A DNA stretch of 11,533 nucleotides from Methanobacteriota archaeon (GTDB lineage: Archaea > Hydrothermarchaeota > Hydrothermarchaeia > Hydrothermarchaeales > SZUA-236), in assembly GCA_003230355.1 (NCBI GenBank), contig QIDD01000012.1:1-11533 (forward strand), given 5' to 3'. Shown piece by piece: positions 5,049 through 11,533 of the stretch. The stretch's first letter is position 1, and every line of letters starts with the position of its first letter. The notes under the pieces were generated by a model. It had not been told where the DNA came from, did no database searches, and saw nothing but the letters and a program-made list of their open reading frames with translations. A program made the translations under genes and the position numbers.

Positions 5049-5834
5049 GTGGCTCTGATGAGCATGAACCTTGAATTAAATCCTAGGTTGGCTGTCAAAT
5101 ACAAGAGCTTATCTCAAAAAGCCCGTGTTATGACTGAATCTTGGGTGTCTGAAAATCTTTATTGTCCAGCGTGCTTCGCTGATAGTCTTGAGTCTCTGCG
5201 TGCCGGTAAAAAAGTGACTGATTTCACATGCAGCGGGTGTGATGAAAATTTTCAACTGAAAAGTAAAAGCCACTCTTTCGGGCGGAGTGTTGTTAACTCT
5301 GCATATGCGCCTAAAATTAAAGCTATTCGCAGCGGCAGAAATCCCAACTATCTTTTCTTGCAGTATAGTTTATCTGATTACTGTGTGCATGAGCTTTTCC
5401 TCGTGCCCCGCTATTTTATGACTCCTTCACTTGTTGAAGAGCGGAGGCCTTTGAATTCAACCGCTCGGCGTAGTGGCTGGATTGGTTCGAATATCTTGCT
5501 TGGCAACCTGCCGCTTGAAGCAAGGATTGGAATTGTCGCATCCGGTGTTGAAATTCCAAAAAATACTGTCAGGGCTGAGTGGAACCGGTTTTTATTTCTC
5601 CGTGACCAATCCATTAGTTCCCGTGGTTGGCTTTCAGATATTTTAAAGACAGTTAGAATGCTTAACAATAAAATCTTCACTTTAGAAGATGTTTATACAT
5701 TTGAGTCTGATTTAGCGGTGCTCCACCCGCATAACAAGCATATTCGGCCGAAAATCCGTCAGCAATTACAGCTTCTGCGCAATAAGGGTGTGGTTGAATT
5801 TCTTGGCCGTGGCAGGTATCGGTTGAAAGATTAA
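5049..5834 (+). CDS. dpnI: DpnI-family methyl-directed (type IIM) restriction endonuclease
   Basis: I recognise this as a full-length DpnI relative (261 residues; DpnI has 254). Shared blocks include YKSLSQKARVMTESWV (18-33), TARRSGWIG (138-146), SSRGW (190-194), FTLEDVYTFESDL (210-222) and IRQQLQLLRNKGVVEF (236-251). DpnI cleaves GATC only when the adenine is methylated, with an N-terminal PD-(D/E)XK nuclease domain and a C-terminal winged helix that both read the methylated site. Cys39, Cys42, Cys61 and Cys64 match the zinc-binding site. Catalytic Asp53 and Lys66 of DpnI are kept as Asp58 and Lys71, but Glu64 is replaced by Gln69 (codon CAA). QXK variants exist in other nucleases of this fold, so activity is possible. 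GTG 5049, ATG 5058 or ATG 5064 may be the start; none has a clear ribosome site. T/G-ending codons set it apart from the genes to its right. Confidence 0.95.
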   Translation: MALMSMNLELNPRLAVKYKSLSQKARVMTESWVSENLYCPACFADSLESLRAGKKVTDFTCSGCDENFQLKSKSHSFGRSVVNSAYAPKIKAIRSGRNPNYLFLQYSLSDYCVHELFLVPRYFMTPSLVEERRPLNSTARRSGWIGSNILLGNLPLEARIGIVASGVEIPKNTVRAEWNRFLFLRDQSISSRGWLSDILKTVRMLNNKIFTLEDVYTFESDLAVLHPHNKHIRPKIRQQLQLLRNKGVVEFLGRGRYRLKD

Positions 5835-5854
5835 AATCGCTCTTTGCCTCTGGC

Positions 5855-5862
5855 TTTTTTTT
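5855..5862 (+). terminator. T-tract terminator after the DpnI-like gene
   Basis: A run of eight T residues begins 20 bases after the nuclease stop codon and overlaps the stop codon of the convergent HxlR gene. A U-tract without a strong hairpin is the usual archaeal termination signal. It lies in the 26-base gap between the two converging genes. Confidence 0.55.
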
Positions 5863-6304
5863 ATCTGTCGCTTGTGCATTGTAGTTTAAGATGGCAGATG
5901 ATGGGTGTTGAGAGTTCGGCGAGTATTTGACCGCGCTCTGTGAGTGTGTATTCGACGATTGTTGGTCTTTCGCCTGTGAGTTTTCGTTCCACGAATCCGG
6001 CGTCTTCCAGGCTTCTGAGTTTGCTTGTGAGTGTGCGTGAGCTTATGCCTCTCAGGTTTCGTTTAAGGTCGTTGAAACGCTGTGTTTCTTCGATGAATAA
6101 TATGTGTATTATCTCGATTATCCATTTTTGGAGTATGAGCTGTAGTACTTGGCGTGTTGCTTTTCTTTCGTGATGTATGTCTACGTGGCAGTCGCGCGCT
6201 ACAGATTTTAGTTTTTGTGAGAATTTTCTGCTCTGAATTATCAGTTCTTTTAGTTCTGTTTCCAGTATTGCTGCAGGCTTTGTGTCTGTGAATTGTGGTG
6301 CCAT
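5861..6304 (-). CDS. HxlR-family winged helix-turn-helix transcriptional regulator
   Basis: The 147-residue protein has an HxlR (PF01638) DNA-binding domain over roughly residues 58-138. Key pieces are LQKWIIEIIHILF, FNDLKRNLRGISSRTLTSKL (the recognition region, residues 77-96), LRSLEDAGFVERK, and VEYTLTERGQIL. The usual family length is about 110-130. The additional N-terminal 50 residues are charged and contain Cys39 in ARDCHVDIHHERK; Cys137 and Cys143 are near the end, so redox or metal sensing is conceivable. HxlR proteins act as dimers on dyad sites, often regulating the adjacent divergent gene. Here that is the exported repeat protein and its ABC operon. The ATG at 6304 is about 30 bases from a TATA box, so a leaderless mRNA is likely. 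Its A/C-ending codons match the start of that operon, not the nuclease gene. Confidence 0.88.
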   Translation of the reverse strand: MAPQFTDTKPAAILETELKELIIQSRKFSQKLKSVARDCHVDIHHERKATRQVLQLILQKWIIEIIHILFIEETQRFNDLKRNLRGISSRTLTSKLRSLEDAGFVERKLTGERPTIVEYTLTERGQILAELSTPIICHLKLQCTSDR

Positions 6305-6329
6305 TGTGTTTTTTACTTTGTGGCGAAAA

Positions 6330-6338
6330 CTATATATA
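6330..6338 (-). promoter_or_regulatory. TATA box for the HxlR regulator
   Basis: CTATATATA reads as a TATA box on either strand. On the minus strand it is 26-34 bases before the HxlR ATG at 6304, which has no Shine-Dalgarno site, so a leaderless transcript is the simplest reading. Confidence 0.5.
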
Positions 6339-6368
6339 CTTTACTAATAAAACCTAGTATCAAAAGTA
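6337..6368. promoter_or_regulatory. Imperfect dyad in the HxlR/surface-protein gap, candidate operator
   Basis: Nested inverted arms are visible. The outer arms are TACTTT (6337-6342) and AAAGTA (6363-6368). The inner arms are TACTA (6342-6346) and TAGTA (6355-6359). The centres differ by two bases. The dyad abuts the TATA box of the HxlR gene and lies upstream of that of the ABC operon, where a dimeric winged-helix regulator could control both. Confidence 0.45.
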
Positions 6369-6384
6369 AACTGCAAATAGAATA

Positions 6385-6395
6385 ATTTAATAAAC
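6385..6395 (+). promoter_or_regulatory. TATA-like box for the surface-protein/ABC operon
   Basis: AATTTAATAAA is centred about 49 bases before the ATG at 6439. Initiation about 25 bases downstream would leave a short leader containing the Shine-Dalgarno site. An ACCCTT/AAGGGT inverted repeat (6394-6399 and 6412-6417) overlaps the expected start of transcription. Confidence 0.45.
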
Positions 6396-6425
6396 CCTTG
6401 TCACCTAAAAAAAGGGTAAGGGAAA

Positions 6426-6433
6426 AGAGGTGA
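6426..6433 (+). promoter_or_regulatory. Shine-Dalgarno site that favours ATG 6439 over GTG 6430
   Basis: AGAGGTGA ends 5 bases before the ATG at 6439. The in-frame GTG at 6430 lies inside this site, so it is unlikely to be the true start. The protein then begins MKKIFILLLL, a normal signal peptide. Confidence 0.6.
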
Positions 6434-6438
6434 AGAAA

Positions 6439-8340
6439 ATGAAAAAAATATTTATCCTGCTCCTATTAATAGCAGCCATCGCAGCGCCAGCACAGGCCGC
6501 AGCAGAGGAAAGTGTAAGATTCATAATCGAAGACGTACAGCCAAACCTACTTGAACCAGGCTACAGAGGCCCGCTTGAAATAACCGTGCGAAACGTAGGA
6601 TTTCTCGAAGGATACAGAATAAACGCCGAAGTAACACCCGCCGCAACCGTACCCATAAACATACTCGGCGAAACAAAAAAATACATCGAATTCTATGACG
6701 CGCCATGCACAGACCCAGGGCGATGCAACTATCTAAACGCCGGCGACACAGCAACCTTCACCTACAACATATCAGTAGATAGCAGCGCAGCCTCTGACGG
6801 ATACACAATACCTTTAACTGTTTCATGGAGAAACCTCGGCCTTGATAAGACTGCCACTCTAAACTTTGGAATCGAGGTCGTAGGCGCGCCTGAACTCAAA
6901 ATTTCAGGAACCACAACCACCCCCTCAGTGGTCTATCCTGATACCGAGTTCTCAATGTCAATTACAATTGAAAATATCGGGACAGACGACGCGAAATCCG
7001 TTGAACTAGCAGTAACACTTCCAAGCGGACTGTCCGGCACAAAAACAGCTCAGATCCAAACCCTGGCAAAAGACAAGACAGCAACTGCTACACTCCAGCT
7101 AAAGGCAGAGCAAAAAGTCGCGCTCGGTATGCATGAGCTATCGGCGAAGCTGAGCTACACCGACTCGAAGGGCGAGTCCTATTCAAAATCAGTTCCAATT
7201 AATCTATACATACAGGACCGCGGAGCGGCAACACTAACAATTTCAAAGGTGGCGACAAGCCCTTCAAAAGTCCATGCCAATACTGACTTTACACTCTCCC
7301 TTACACTGGAAAACACAGGCTCCCAGGATGCAAAATCCACCAAAATGGAGCTCGCACTTCCAACAGGCGTCACAGGCGAGGCATCAGCATTTCTCGGTAC
7401 CATCGGCGACGGCAAAACATCAGAGGCGTCATTCGACCTGAAAGTAGAGAAAAGCACGCAGCCCAACACCTATCCAATATCAGCTGAGATAACCTACACC
7501 GATGAGCAGGGCAGAACCGAGACCGTGCAGGAAACCTTCAATCTATTCATACTTGAGCGCGGAGAGATCACGCTTTCAATCTCAGGAATAAACACTTCGC
7601 CGTCAAAGATATATCCAAACACCGATGTAACGCTCACACTGTCCTTTGAAAACACCGGGCTGCAGGACGCAAAATCTGCAAAGATAGATCTCATCTTACC
7701 TCCTGAGTTTACTGGTGAAGACGCAGCATATCTCGGAACCATTGCCAAGGACGGTTCGAAATCAGCCGCCTTCGACATTAAATCGCTCAAAACATCAGCA
7801 CCCGGAACCTACACATCAACAGCCCGAATAACATACACCGACGGCAGAGGCATAACATCATCAGTGGAAGAACCTTTCAACATTTTCATCCTCGACCGAG
7901 GTGACGTAATACTGGAGTTCTCAGGCAAGAGCACATCACCCACAAAGCTTATGCCAGGCTCTGAATTTACACTCTCTCTTCAGCTTGAAAACATCGGCGA
8001 TCAGGATGCCAAATCAGTTCGAATCGAGCTGAACGTTAACGGCGATCTCAAAGGAGAGTTCACAACTTTTGTAGGTGAAATCGAACAGGACGACGTGTCA
8101 ACAGGTGTCTTTGATCTAAGCATCGCGCCAACTGCAGAGCCAGGCCCGCGAATGATAAATGCCGACATAATATATCTCGATGAACGTGGGATTGAAAACC
8201 GGGTTGTTAAGACCTTTGATCTCTTTGTAAGCGAGCCCGGAGGCTCATCTAAAACAAAGATTGCGCTTGTTGCACTTGCAGCCCTTGGAATAGGCGTATA
8301 CCTCTGGAGAAGGCGGAAGAGTGAGTTTACTGAAGATTGA
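6439..8340 (+). CDS. Exported COG1361-type protein with tandem CARDB/NEW3-like Ig repeats and C-terminal membrane anchor
   Basis: The product has about 633 residues. A signal peptide (MKKIFILLLLIAAIAAPAQA, cleavage likely before AAEE) is followed by one divergent N-terminal beta domain with two close cysteines (CTDPGRC). Then come four tandem Ig-like repeats with a period of about 112 residues. Each begins near (S/T)P(S/T)K-YP-T-F, passes through LENxGxxDAKS and LGTI, and ends with ITYTD, FNLFI and RG. A hydrophobic segment followed by WRRRK at the C-terminus anchors it in the membrane with the repeats outside. Such COG1361 proteins accompany LolD/MacB-type ABC genes in methanogens. Here the last 20 bases overlap the ATPase gene. 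It probably acts as an extracytoplasmic adaptor or substrate-binding scaffold, though a structural envelope role is possible. Third codon positions are rich in A and C, unlike the rest of the operon. Confidence 0.85.
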   Translation: MKKIFILLLLIAAIAAPAQAAAEESVRFIIEDVQPNLLEPGYRGPLEITVRNVGFLEGYRINAEVTPAATVPINILGETKKYIEFYDAPCTDPGRCNYLNAGDTATFTYNISVDSSAASDGYTIPLTVSWRNLGLDKTATLNFGIEVVGAPELKISGTTTTPSVVYPDTEFSMSITIENIGTDDAKSVELAVTLPSGLSGTKTAQIQTLAKDKTATATLQLKAEQKVALGMHELSAKLSYTDSKGESYSKSVPINLYIQDRGAATLTISKVATSPSKVHANTDFTLSLTLENTGSQDAKSTKMELALPTGVTGEASAFLGTIGDGKTSEASFDLKVEKSTQPNTYPISAEITYTDEQGRTETVQETFNLFILERGEITLSISGINTSPSKIYPNTDVTLTLSFENTGLQDAKSAKIDLILPPEFTGEDAAYLGTIAKDGSKSAAFDIKSLKTSAPGTYTSTARITYTDGRGITSSVEEPFNIFILDRGDVILEFSGKSTSPTKLMPGSEFTLSLQLENIGDQDAKSVRIELNVNGDLKGEFTTFVGEIEQDDVSTGVFDLSIAPTAEPGPRMINADIIYLDERGIENRVVKTFDLFVSEPGGSSKTKIALVALAALGIGVYLWRRRKSEFTED

Positions 8341-9001
8341 GGGCGTGGGCAAGACCTATCATATGGGGAAGGTCTCTGTCCCGGTTCTCAAAGACATAAA
8401 CCTTGAGATAAAGAAGGGCGAGTTTGTCTCTATTATGGGTCCATCGGGCAGCGGCAAGTCTACGATGATGAATCTTGTGGGCGCCCTTGACCGGCCAAGC
8501 GCTGGGAGGATTCTTCTCAACGACGTCGATATTTCAAAGCTCTCTGATGACAGTCTTGCGACGATTCGGCAGAAGATGGTTGGATTTGTCTTTCAGCAGT
8601 TTAACCTCATACCACGGCTTACAACAATTGAAAATGTGGAGCTTCCAATGTGGTTTGCAGGTATTCCCAAAAAGGTCAGGATGAGGCGAGCGCGGGATCT
8701 ACTCGTTCAGGTGGGGCTAGGCGATAGGCTTACACACAAATCAACCGAGCTTTCCGGCGGGCAGATGCAGAGGGTTGCAATAGCACGGGCCCTTGCCAAC
8801 AAACCAGAGATCATTCTTGCAGACGAGCCCACGGGAAACCTGGACAGCAAATCGGGAAGCGAGATTGCGAAGATACTTACAGGACTCAATGAGGAGGGTA
8901 AAACTATCATCATCATCACTCATGACGCGAGTCTTGCGAAGATGGCAAAGCGAATTATAACCCTAAAAGACGGGGAGATAGTGGATGATACAGTATCTTG
9001 A
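8321..9001 (+). CDS. ABC transporter ATP-binding protein, LolD/MacB type (COG1136)
   Basis: All ABC ATPase motifs are present in 226 residues: Walker A GPSGSGKST (40-48), Q-loop FQQFNLIP (91-98), signature LSGGQMQRVAIARAL (144-158), Walker B IILADEPTGNLD (164-175) with Glu169, and the switch His201. The GFVFQQFNLIPRLT and EPTGNLDSKSG segments are characteristic of the LolD/MacB/FtsE branch, whose members drive mechanical work across the envelope rather than import. The GTG at 8321 lies within the end of the surface-protein gene, preceded by AGGCGGA. The gene's own end overlaps the first permease by 17 bases, so translation is coupled along the operon. It should serve both downstream permeases, as no second ATPase is seen. 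Confidence 0.95.
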   Translation: MSLLKIEGVGKTYHMGKVSVPVLKDINLEIKKGEFVSIMGPSGSGKSTMMNLVGALDRPSAGRILLNDVDISKLSDDSLATIRQKMVGFVFQQFNLIPRLTTIENVELPMWFAGIPKKVRMRRARDLLVQVGLGDRLTHKSTELSGGQMQRVAIARALANKPEIILADEPTGNLDSKSGSEIAKILTGLNEEGKTIIIITHDASLAKMAKRIITLKDGEIVDDTVS

Positions 9002-10166
9002 GCTTACATTTAAAAACCTGACCTATCGGAAGATGAGGACCTTTCTCACACTTCTGGGTGTTGTTATCGGGATTACTGCGATTGTTGCCCTTGTGTCTAT
9101 CGGCGAGGGAATGACAAAGTCAGTTAACGCGCAGTTTGACAGGTTGGGTGCTGACAAAATATTTGTAGCATCTATGGTTGCGGCCGGCGGGTCTGGCGAG
9201 GGGCTTCGGGACAAGGATTTGAATCGGATTGAAAAGCTCCCAGGTGTTAGGGCGGTTATACCGGTTGTCACGCTTGTTGCAGGCAGTGAGTTCAAAGGTG
9301 AGGAAAAAGCGATTCCAATCACTGGCGTGCCGGCAAAGGAGGCGGAGCAGGTCTTTTCAGACGCTCAGGCGTTTCGCGTACTCAACGGACGATGGATCGG
9401 CCCGGGTGACCGGAAAAAGGCCACAATTGGATTTAATATCCATGATGACTTTTATCGTGTGAAGGTGAGTGTTGGAGATAAAATCGAGATACAGGGAAAC
9501 GAAATCGAAGTTATCGGTATCTTCGCAGACACCGGCGACAGCAACCAGAACAACCGCATCTTCATAGATTTCGACTACCTCCGTGAAATTATGAACAAAG
9601 GCGATGAGATCACCAGCATGGTTGTAAGGCTTGATGATGTGAGCAAAGCCGAGGCGGTTAAAATAAGGATTAAAGAGGCGCTGGAAAAGAACCATGACAC
9701 CACGTCTTTTATGGTGCTAACTTCTGAGCAGCTGGTAAAACAGATCACCGACTCCTTCAAGGTGATACAGGTGGTGTTCGGCGGGATTGCGGCGGTGTCG
9801 CTTATCGTGGGCGGAGTGGGCATTGCAAACACCATGATCATGAACGTCCTTGAAAGGACGAAGGAGATCGGGATTATGAAGGCTACAGGCGCGCATGGTT
9901 CACATATAATCAAAATGATAGTTGTGGAATCCGGGATCATCGGGCTTATCGGCGGCAGTATCGGCATCCTTATCGGATACGGGATCTCTCTGGGCATAAA
10001 TATCGCTGCAGAGCAGTACCTGGGCGCAAACGTGCTTTCCACAGCGGTAACGATGCAGCTTGCAGGTTTTGCCCTCGCCTTTTCATTTGGAGTGGGAATT
10101 ATTTCAGGAGTCTATCCAGCCTATAAAGCGTCTAAGCTAGACCCTGTCGTTGCATTGAGGTCCTGA
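8985..10166 (+). CDS. ABC transporter permease, MacB/FtsX type (first of two)
   Basis: The 393-residue protein has the four-helix MacB arrangement. TM1 (about residues 18-38, LTLLGVVIGITAIVALVSIG) is followed by a large external MacB_PCD-type domain (about 42-260). Then come TM2 (262-286), TM3 (312-340) and TM4 (355-380). After TM2 the cytosolic ERTKEIGIMKATGA (290-303) is the typical coupling segment, and the C-terminus PAYKASKLDPVVALR is a family hallmark. MacB-type permeases do not pass substrates through the bilayer but transmit ATP-driven movement to the outside domain. The ATG at 8985 overlaps the ATPase gene. Its close similarity to the next gene in architecture points to a heterodimer. 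The substrate is unknown; peptides, lipoproteins or antimicrobials are possibilities known for relatives. Confidence 0.92.
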   Translation: MIQYLELTFKNLTYRKMRTFLTLLGVVIGITAIVALVSIGEGMTKSVNAQFDRLGADKIFVASMVAAGGSGEGLRDKDLNRIEKLPGVRAVIPVVTLVAGSEFKGEEKAIPITGVPAKEAEQVFSDAQAFRVLNGRWIGPGDRKKATIGFNIHDDFYRVKVSVGDKIEIQGNEIEVIGIFADTGDSNQNNRIFIDFDYLREIMNKGDEITSMVVRLDDVSKAEAVKIRIKEALEKNHDTTSFMVLTSEQLVKQITDSFKVIQVVFGGIAAVSLIVGGVGIANTMIMNVLERTKEIGIMKATGAHGSHIIKMIVVESGIIGLIGGSIGILIGYGISLGINIAAEQYLGANVLSTAVTMQLAGFALAFSFGVGIISGVYPAYKASKLDPVVALRS

Positions 10167-10171
10167 GAAAT

Positions 10172-11368
10172 ATGGTGTCAGAATACTTTTCATTCGCATT
10201 TAGAAGCCTTTCACAACAGAAATCCCGTGCGGCGCTCACACTCCTGGGGATGGTCATTGGAATCGCGGTGATCGTAGCCCTTATATCACTTGGAACTGGA
10301 ATGCGAGCGTCGATTGGTGACAACCTTGAAAAAGTCGGTGCAGATCGGATTAATATCTATCCAGCAGGGCTTTTCAGTGGCGGAATAGGAGGGCCACCAC
10401 AGGAAAGTGTCCCTTTCACAGAAAAGGAGCTAGCTGAAATAGAGCGCCTACCCGGTGTTAAAGATGTGCAGCCCTATTTTTTCAGAGCAGGCGAGGTAAA
10501 GTTCAGAAATGAAGTTGCCTTTGTAAATGTCGGCGGCGGGACCGAGGAAATTCTTGAAATCTACTCGAATTTTTATAACTTGAAGGAGGGGCGCTATGTA
10601 AAAGACATTGATGACCGGGCGGTTAACATTGGAATCCGCCTGGCAGAGGACACCTTTGAAAGAGACATCCGGGTTGGGGATTTTATCGAGGTTAACGGCA
10701 AGAAATTCGAGGTAGTCGGAATTTTCACAGAGATAGGAAACCAGCAGGATGACACAACTGTTTACATGCCAATCTATGCTGGGCAGAACCTCTATGATGC
10801 CAGGGGAGAAATCTCGATGATGATAGCCACAGCTGAGGATGAGCGCAGGGTGAAGATTACGGCAGACAGAATCGAGGAGCGTCTGAAAAAGCTCAGGGGT
10901 GGAAAGGATTTCGAGGTGGCGACTACGGCTGATTTTGCAGAGCAGATAAATCAGGTGCTCGGCGTGCTTACATTTGTGCTCGGCGGCATCGCGTCAATCT
11001 CGATTATCGTGGGTGGCGTGATAATTATGAACACAATGCTTATGAGTGTGTTTGAACGCACGCCTGAAATCGGGATTCTCAAGGCCACAGGCGCGAAGCA
11101 GAAGACAATTCTGCTCCTCTTTCTCACTGAGGCAGGGTTTGTGGGGCTTATGGGCGGGATACTCGGATTCATCGTGGGGGCCGCGCTTTCACTAATAATC
11201 GACGTCATCGGAACCGCCTACGTGGGGAGCATGTTTCAGACCAAGATCACGATCGAGCTTGTCATCGGCTCGATTCTTTTCTCATTCATCGTGGGCGCGA
11301 TCTCAGGACTTTATCCGGCGTGGCAGGCATCCAAGCTACGACCCATCGAAGCATTGAGATATGAATAA
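10172..11368 (+). CDS. ABC transporter permease, MacB/FtsX type (second of two)
   Basis: This 398-residue paralogue of the preceding gene has TM1 at about 20-42, an external domain (about 45-262) starting with a Gly-rich loop (FSGGIGGPPQ), TM2 at 265-290, TM3 at 313-343 and TM4 at 361-384. The coupling segment reads ERTPEIGILKATGA (295-308) and the C-terminus PAWQASKLRPIEALRYE. It starts 5 bases after the first permease, with GAGGT about 10 bases upstream of the ATG at 10172. With one ATPase gene and two divergent permeases, a heterodimeric transporter with a shared ATPase dimer is the simplest assembly. The external domains differ much more than the membrane parts, suggesting different contacts outside the cell. 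It is the last gene of the operon. Confidence 0.92.
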   Translation: MVSEYFSFAFRSLSQQKSRAALTLLGMVIGIAVIVALISLGTGMRASIGDNLEKVGADRINIYPAGLFSGGIGGPPQESVPFTEKELAEIERLPGVKDVQPYFFRAGEVKFRNEVAFVNVGGGTEEILEIYSNFYNLKEGRYVKDIDDRAVNIGIRLAEDTFERDIRVGDFIEVNGKKFEVVGIFTEIGNQQDDTTVYMPIYAGQNLYDARGEISMMIATAEDERRVKITADRIEERLKKLRGGKDFEVATTADFAEQINQVLGVLTFVLGGIASISIIVGGVIIMNTMLMSVFERTPEIGILKATGAKQKTILLLFLTEAGFVGLMGGILGFIVGAALSLIIDVIGTAYVGSMFQTKITIELVIGSILFSFIVGAISGLYPAWQASKLRPIEALRYE

Positions 11369-11381
11369 CATCTACACGAGC

Positions 11382-11437
11382 AAGATTCTTCTCATTTGTT
11401 GTTTTGAATTCTAGCTTTTGTATCTATTCTTTTTAAC
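11382..11437 (+). terminator. T-rich tract after the ABC operon
   Basis: Starting 14 bases after the last permease, the plus strand is a succession of T clusters ending in CTTTTTAAC. No stable hairpin is visible. Multiple U-tracts are the normal archaeal termination signal. Confidence 0.45.
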
Positions 11438-11498
11438 AAAATAAAACCTTCACTGCTCTATAATCCAGTCTGATTCTTTACCGTTTTGAACTATGATA

Positions 11499-11528
11499 GG
11501 TTTTCGCAAACCACAAGTATTATAAATT
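11499..11528 (+). promoter_or_regulatory. Short palindrome and TATA-like box before the right edge
   Basis: GGTTTTCGCAAACC (11499-11512) has a perfect 5-base stem with a TCGC loop. It is followed by TATTATAAAT near 11519-11528, which could be the TATA box of a gene beyond the window. The rest of 11438-11533 shows no coding signal. What this palindrome does cannot be judged without the flanking sequence. Confidence 0.3.
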
Positions 11529-11533
11529 ATTTT

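Noticed and set aside
3986..5834. Classical GATC restriction-modification pair
   Set aside because: The nuclease is DpnI-like and requires methylated GATC, so a GATC methylase would be self-destructive; the pair cannot be a conventional system of that specificity.
9575..10042. Long minus-strand open frame over the first permease
   Set aside because: It is a shadow of the permease reading frame: the plus-strand gene has complete family motifs throughout, and the antisense product has none.
11499..11512. GGTTTTCGCAAACC as a CRISPR repeat or transposon end
   Set aside because: Only one copy is visible with no spacers, and the window ends too soon to judge.

Overview
The window reads as archaeal, most likely a euryarchaeon of the methanogen/ANME/Archaeoglobi type. 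TATA-like boxes sit about 25 bases before several start codons with no Shine-Dalgarno (leaderless style), while other genes carry a clear GGAGG-type site. The gene families (2-hydroxyacyl-CoA dehydratase pair, COG1361 surface protein with LolD/MacB-type ABC genes, HxlR regulator, HicAB, HEPN/MNT) are common in that group. No rRNA, tRNA or marker gene is present, so the taxon is inference.

Layout. (1) 1-1432, minus strand: a tightly coupled pair, a 2-hydroxyacyl-CoA dehydratase-type iron-sulfur protein followed by its ASKHA ATPase activator, which runs off the left edge. (2) 1518-2129, plus: an ICMT/NnrU-like membrane methyltransferase, divergent from the pair. (3) 2130-5834: a compact defence island with an HEPN/MNT toxin-antitoxin pair, a HicB/HicA pair, a DNA methyltransferase, and a divergent DpnI-type restriction endonuclease. 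(4) 5861-11368: an HxlR regulator divergent from a four-gene operon encoding an exported CARDB/NEW3-repeat protein, one ABC ATPase and two MacB/FtsX-type permeases.

The most unusual structure lies in the island. The 3' end of a DNA methyltransferase gene is present three times in the same orientation: once in the intact gene (3986-4891) and twice as isolated tails (2164-2310 and 3314-3486). The three tails bracket the two toxin-antitoxin cassettes, giving tail A, HEPN/MNT, tail B, HicAB, full methyltransferase. Both tails break off within about ten codons of the same point in the gene. Tail B has frameshifts and carries a roughly 31-base insert made of two small perfect hairpins. This looks like repeated exchange of small addiction modules at a methyltransferase 3' end.

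The DpnI homologue is clear along its whole length but has Gln where DpnI has catalytic Glu64. Its divergent promoter region holds a dense GATC cluster, while its coding region contains no GATC. Since DpnI cuts G(m6A)TC, the neighbouring methyltransferase cannot be a GATC adenine methylase if both enzymes are active.

The right-hand operon probably forms one machine: an ATPase, a permease heterodimer and a surface-exposed repeat protein in the role of an extracytoplasmic adaptor. It is probably controlled by the HxlR regulator through a dyad in the shared promoter region. The substrate cannot be read from the sequence.
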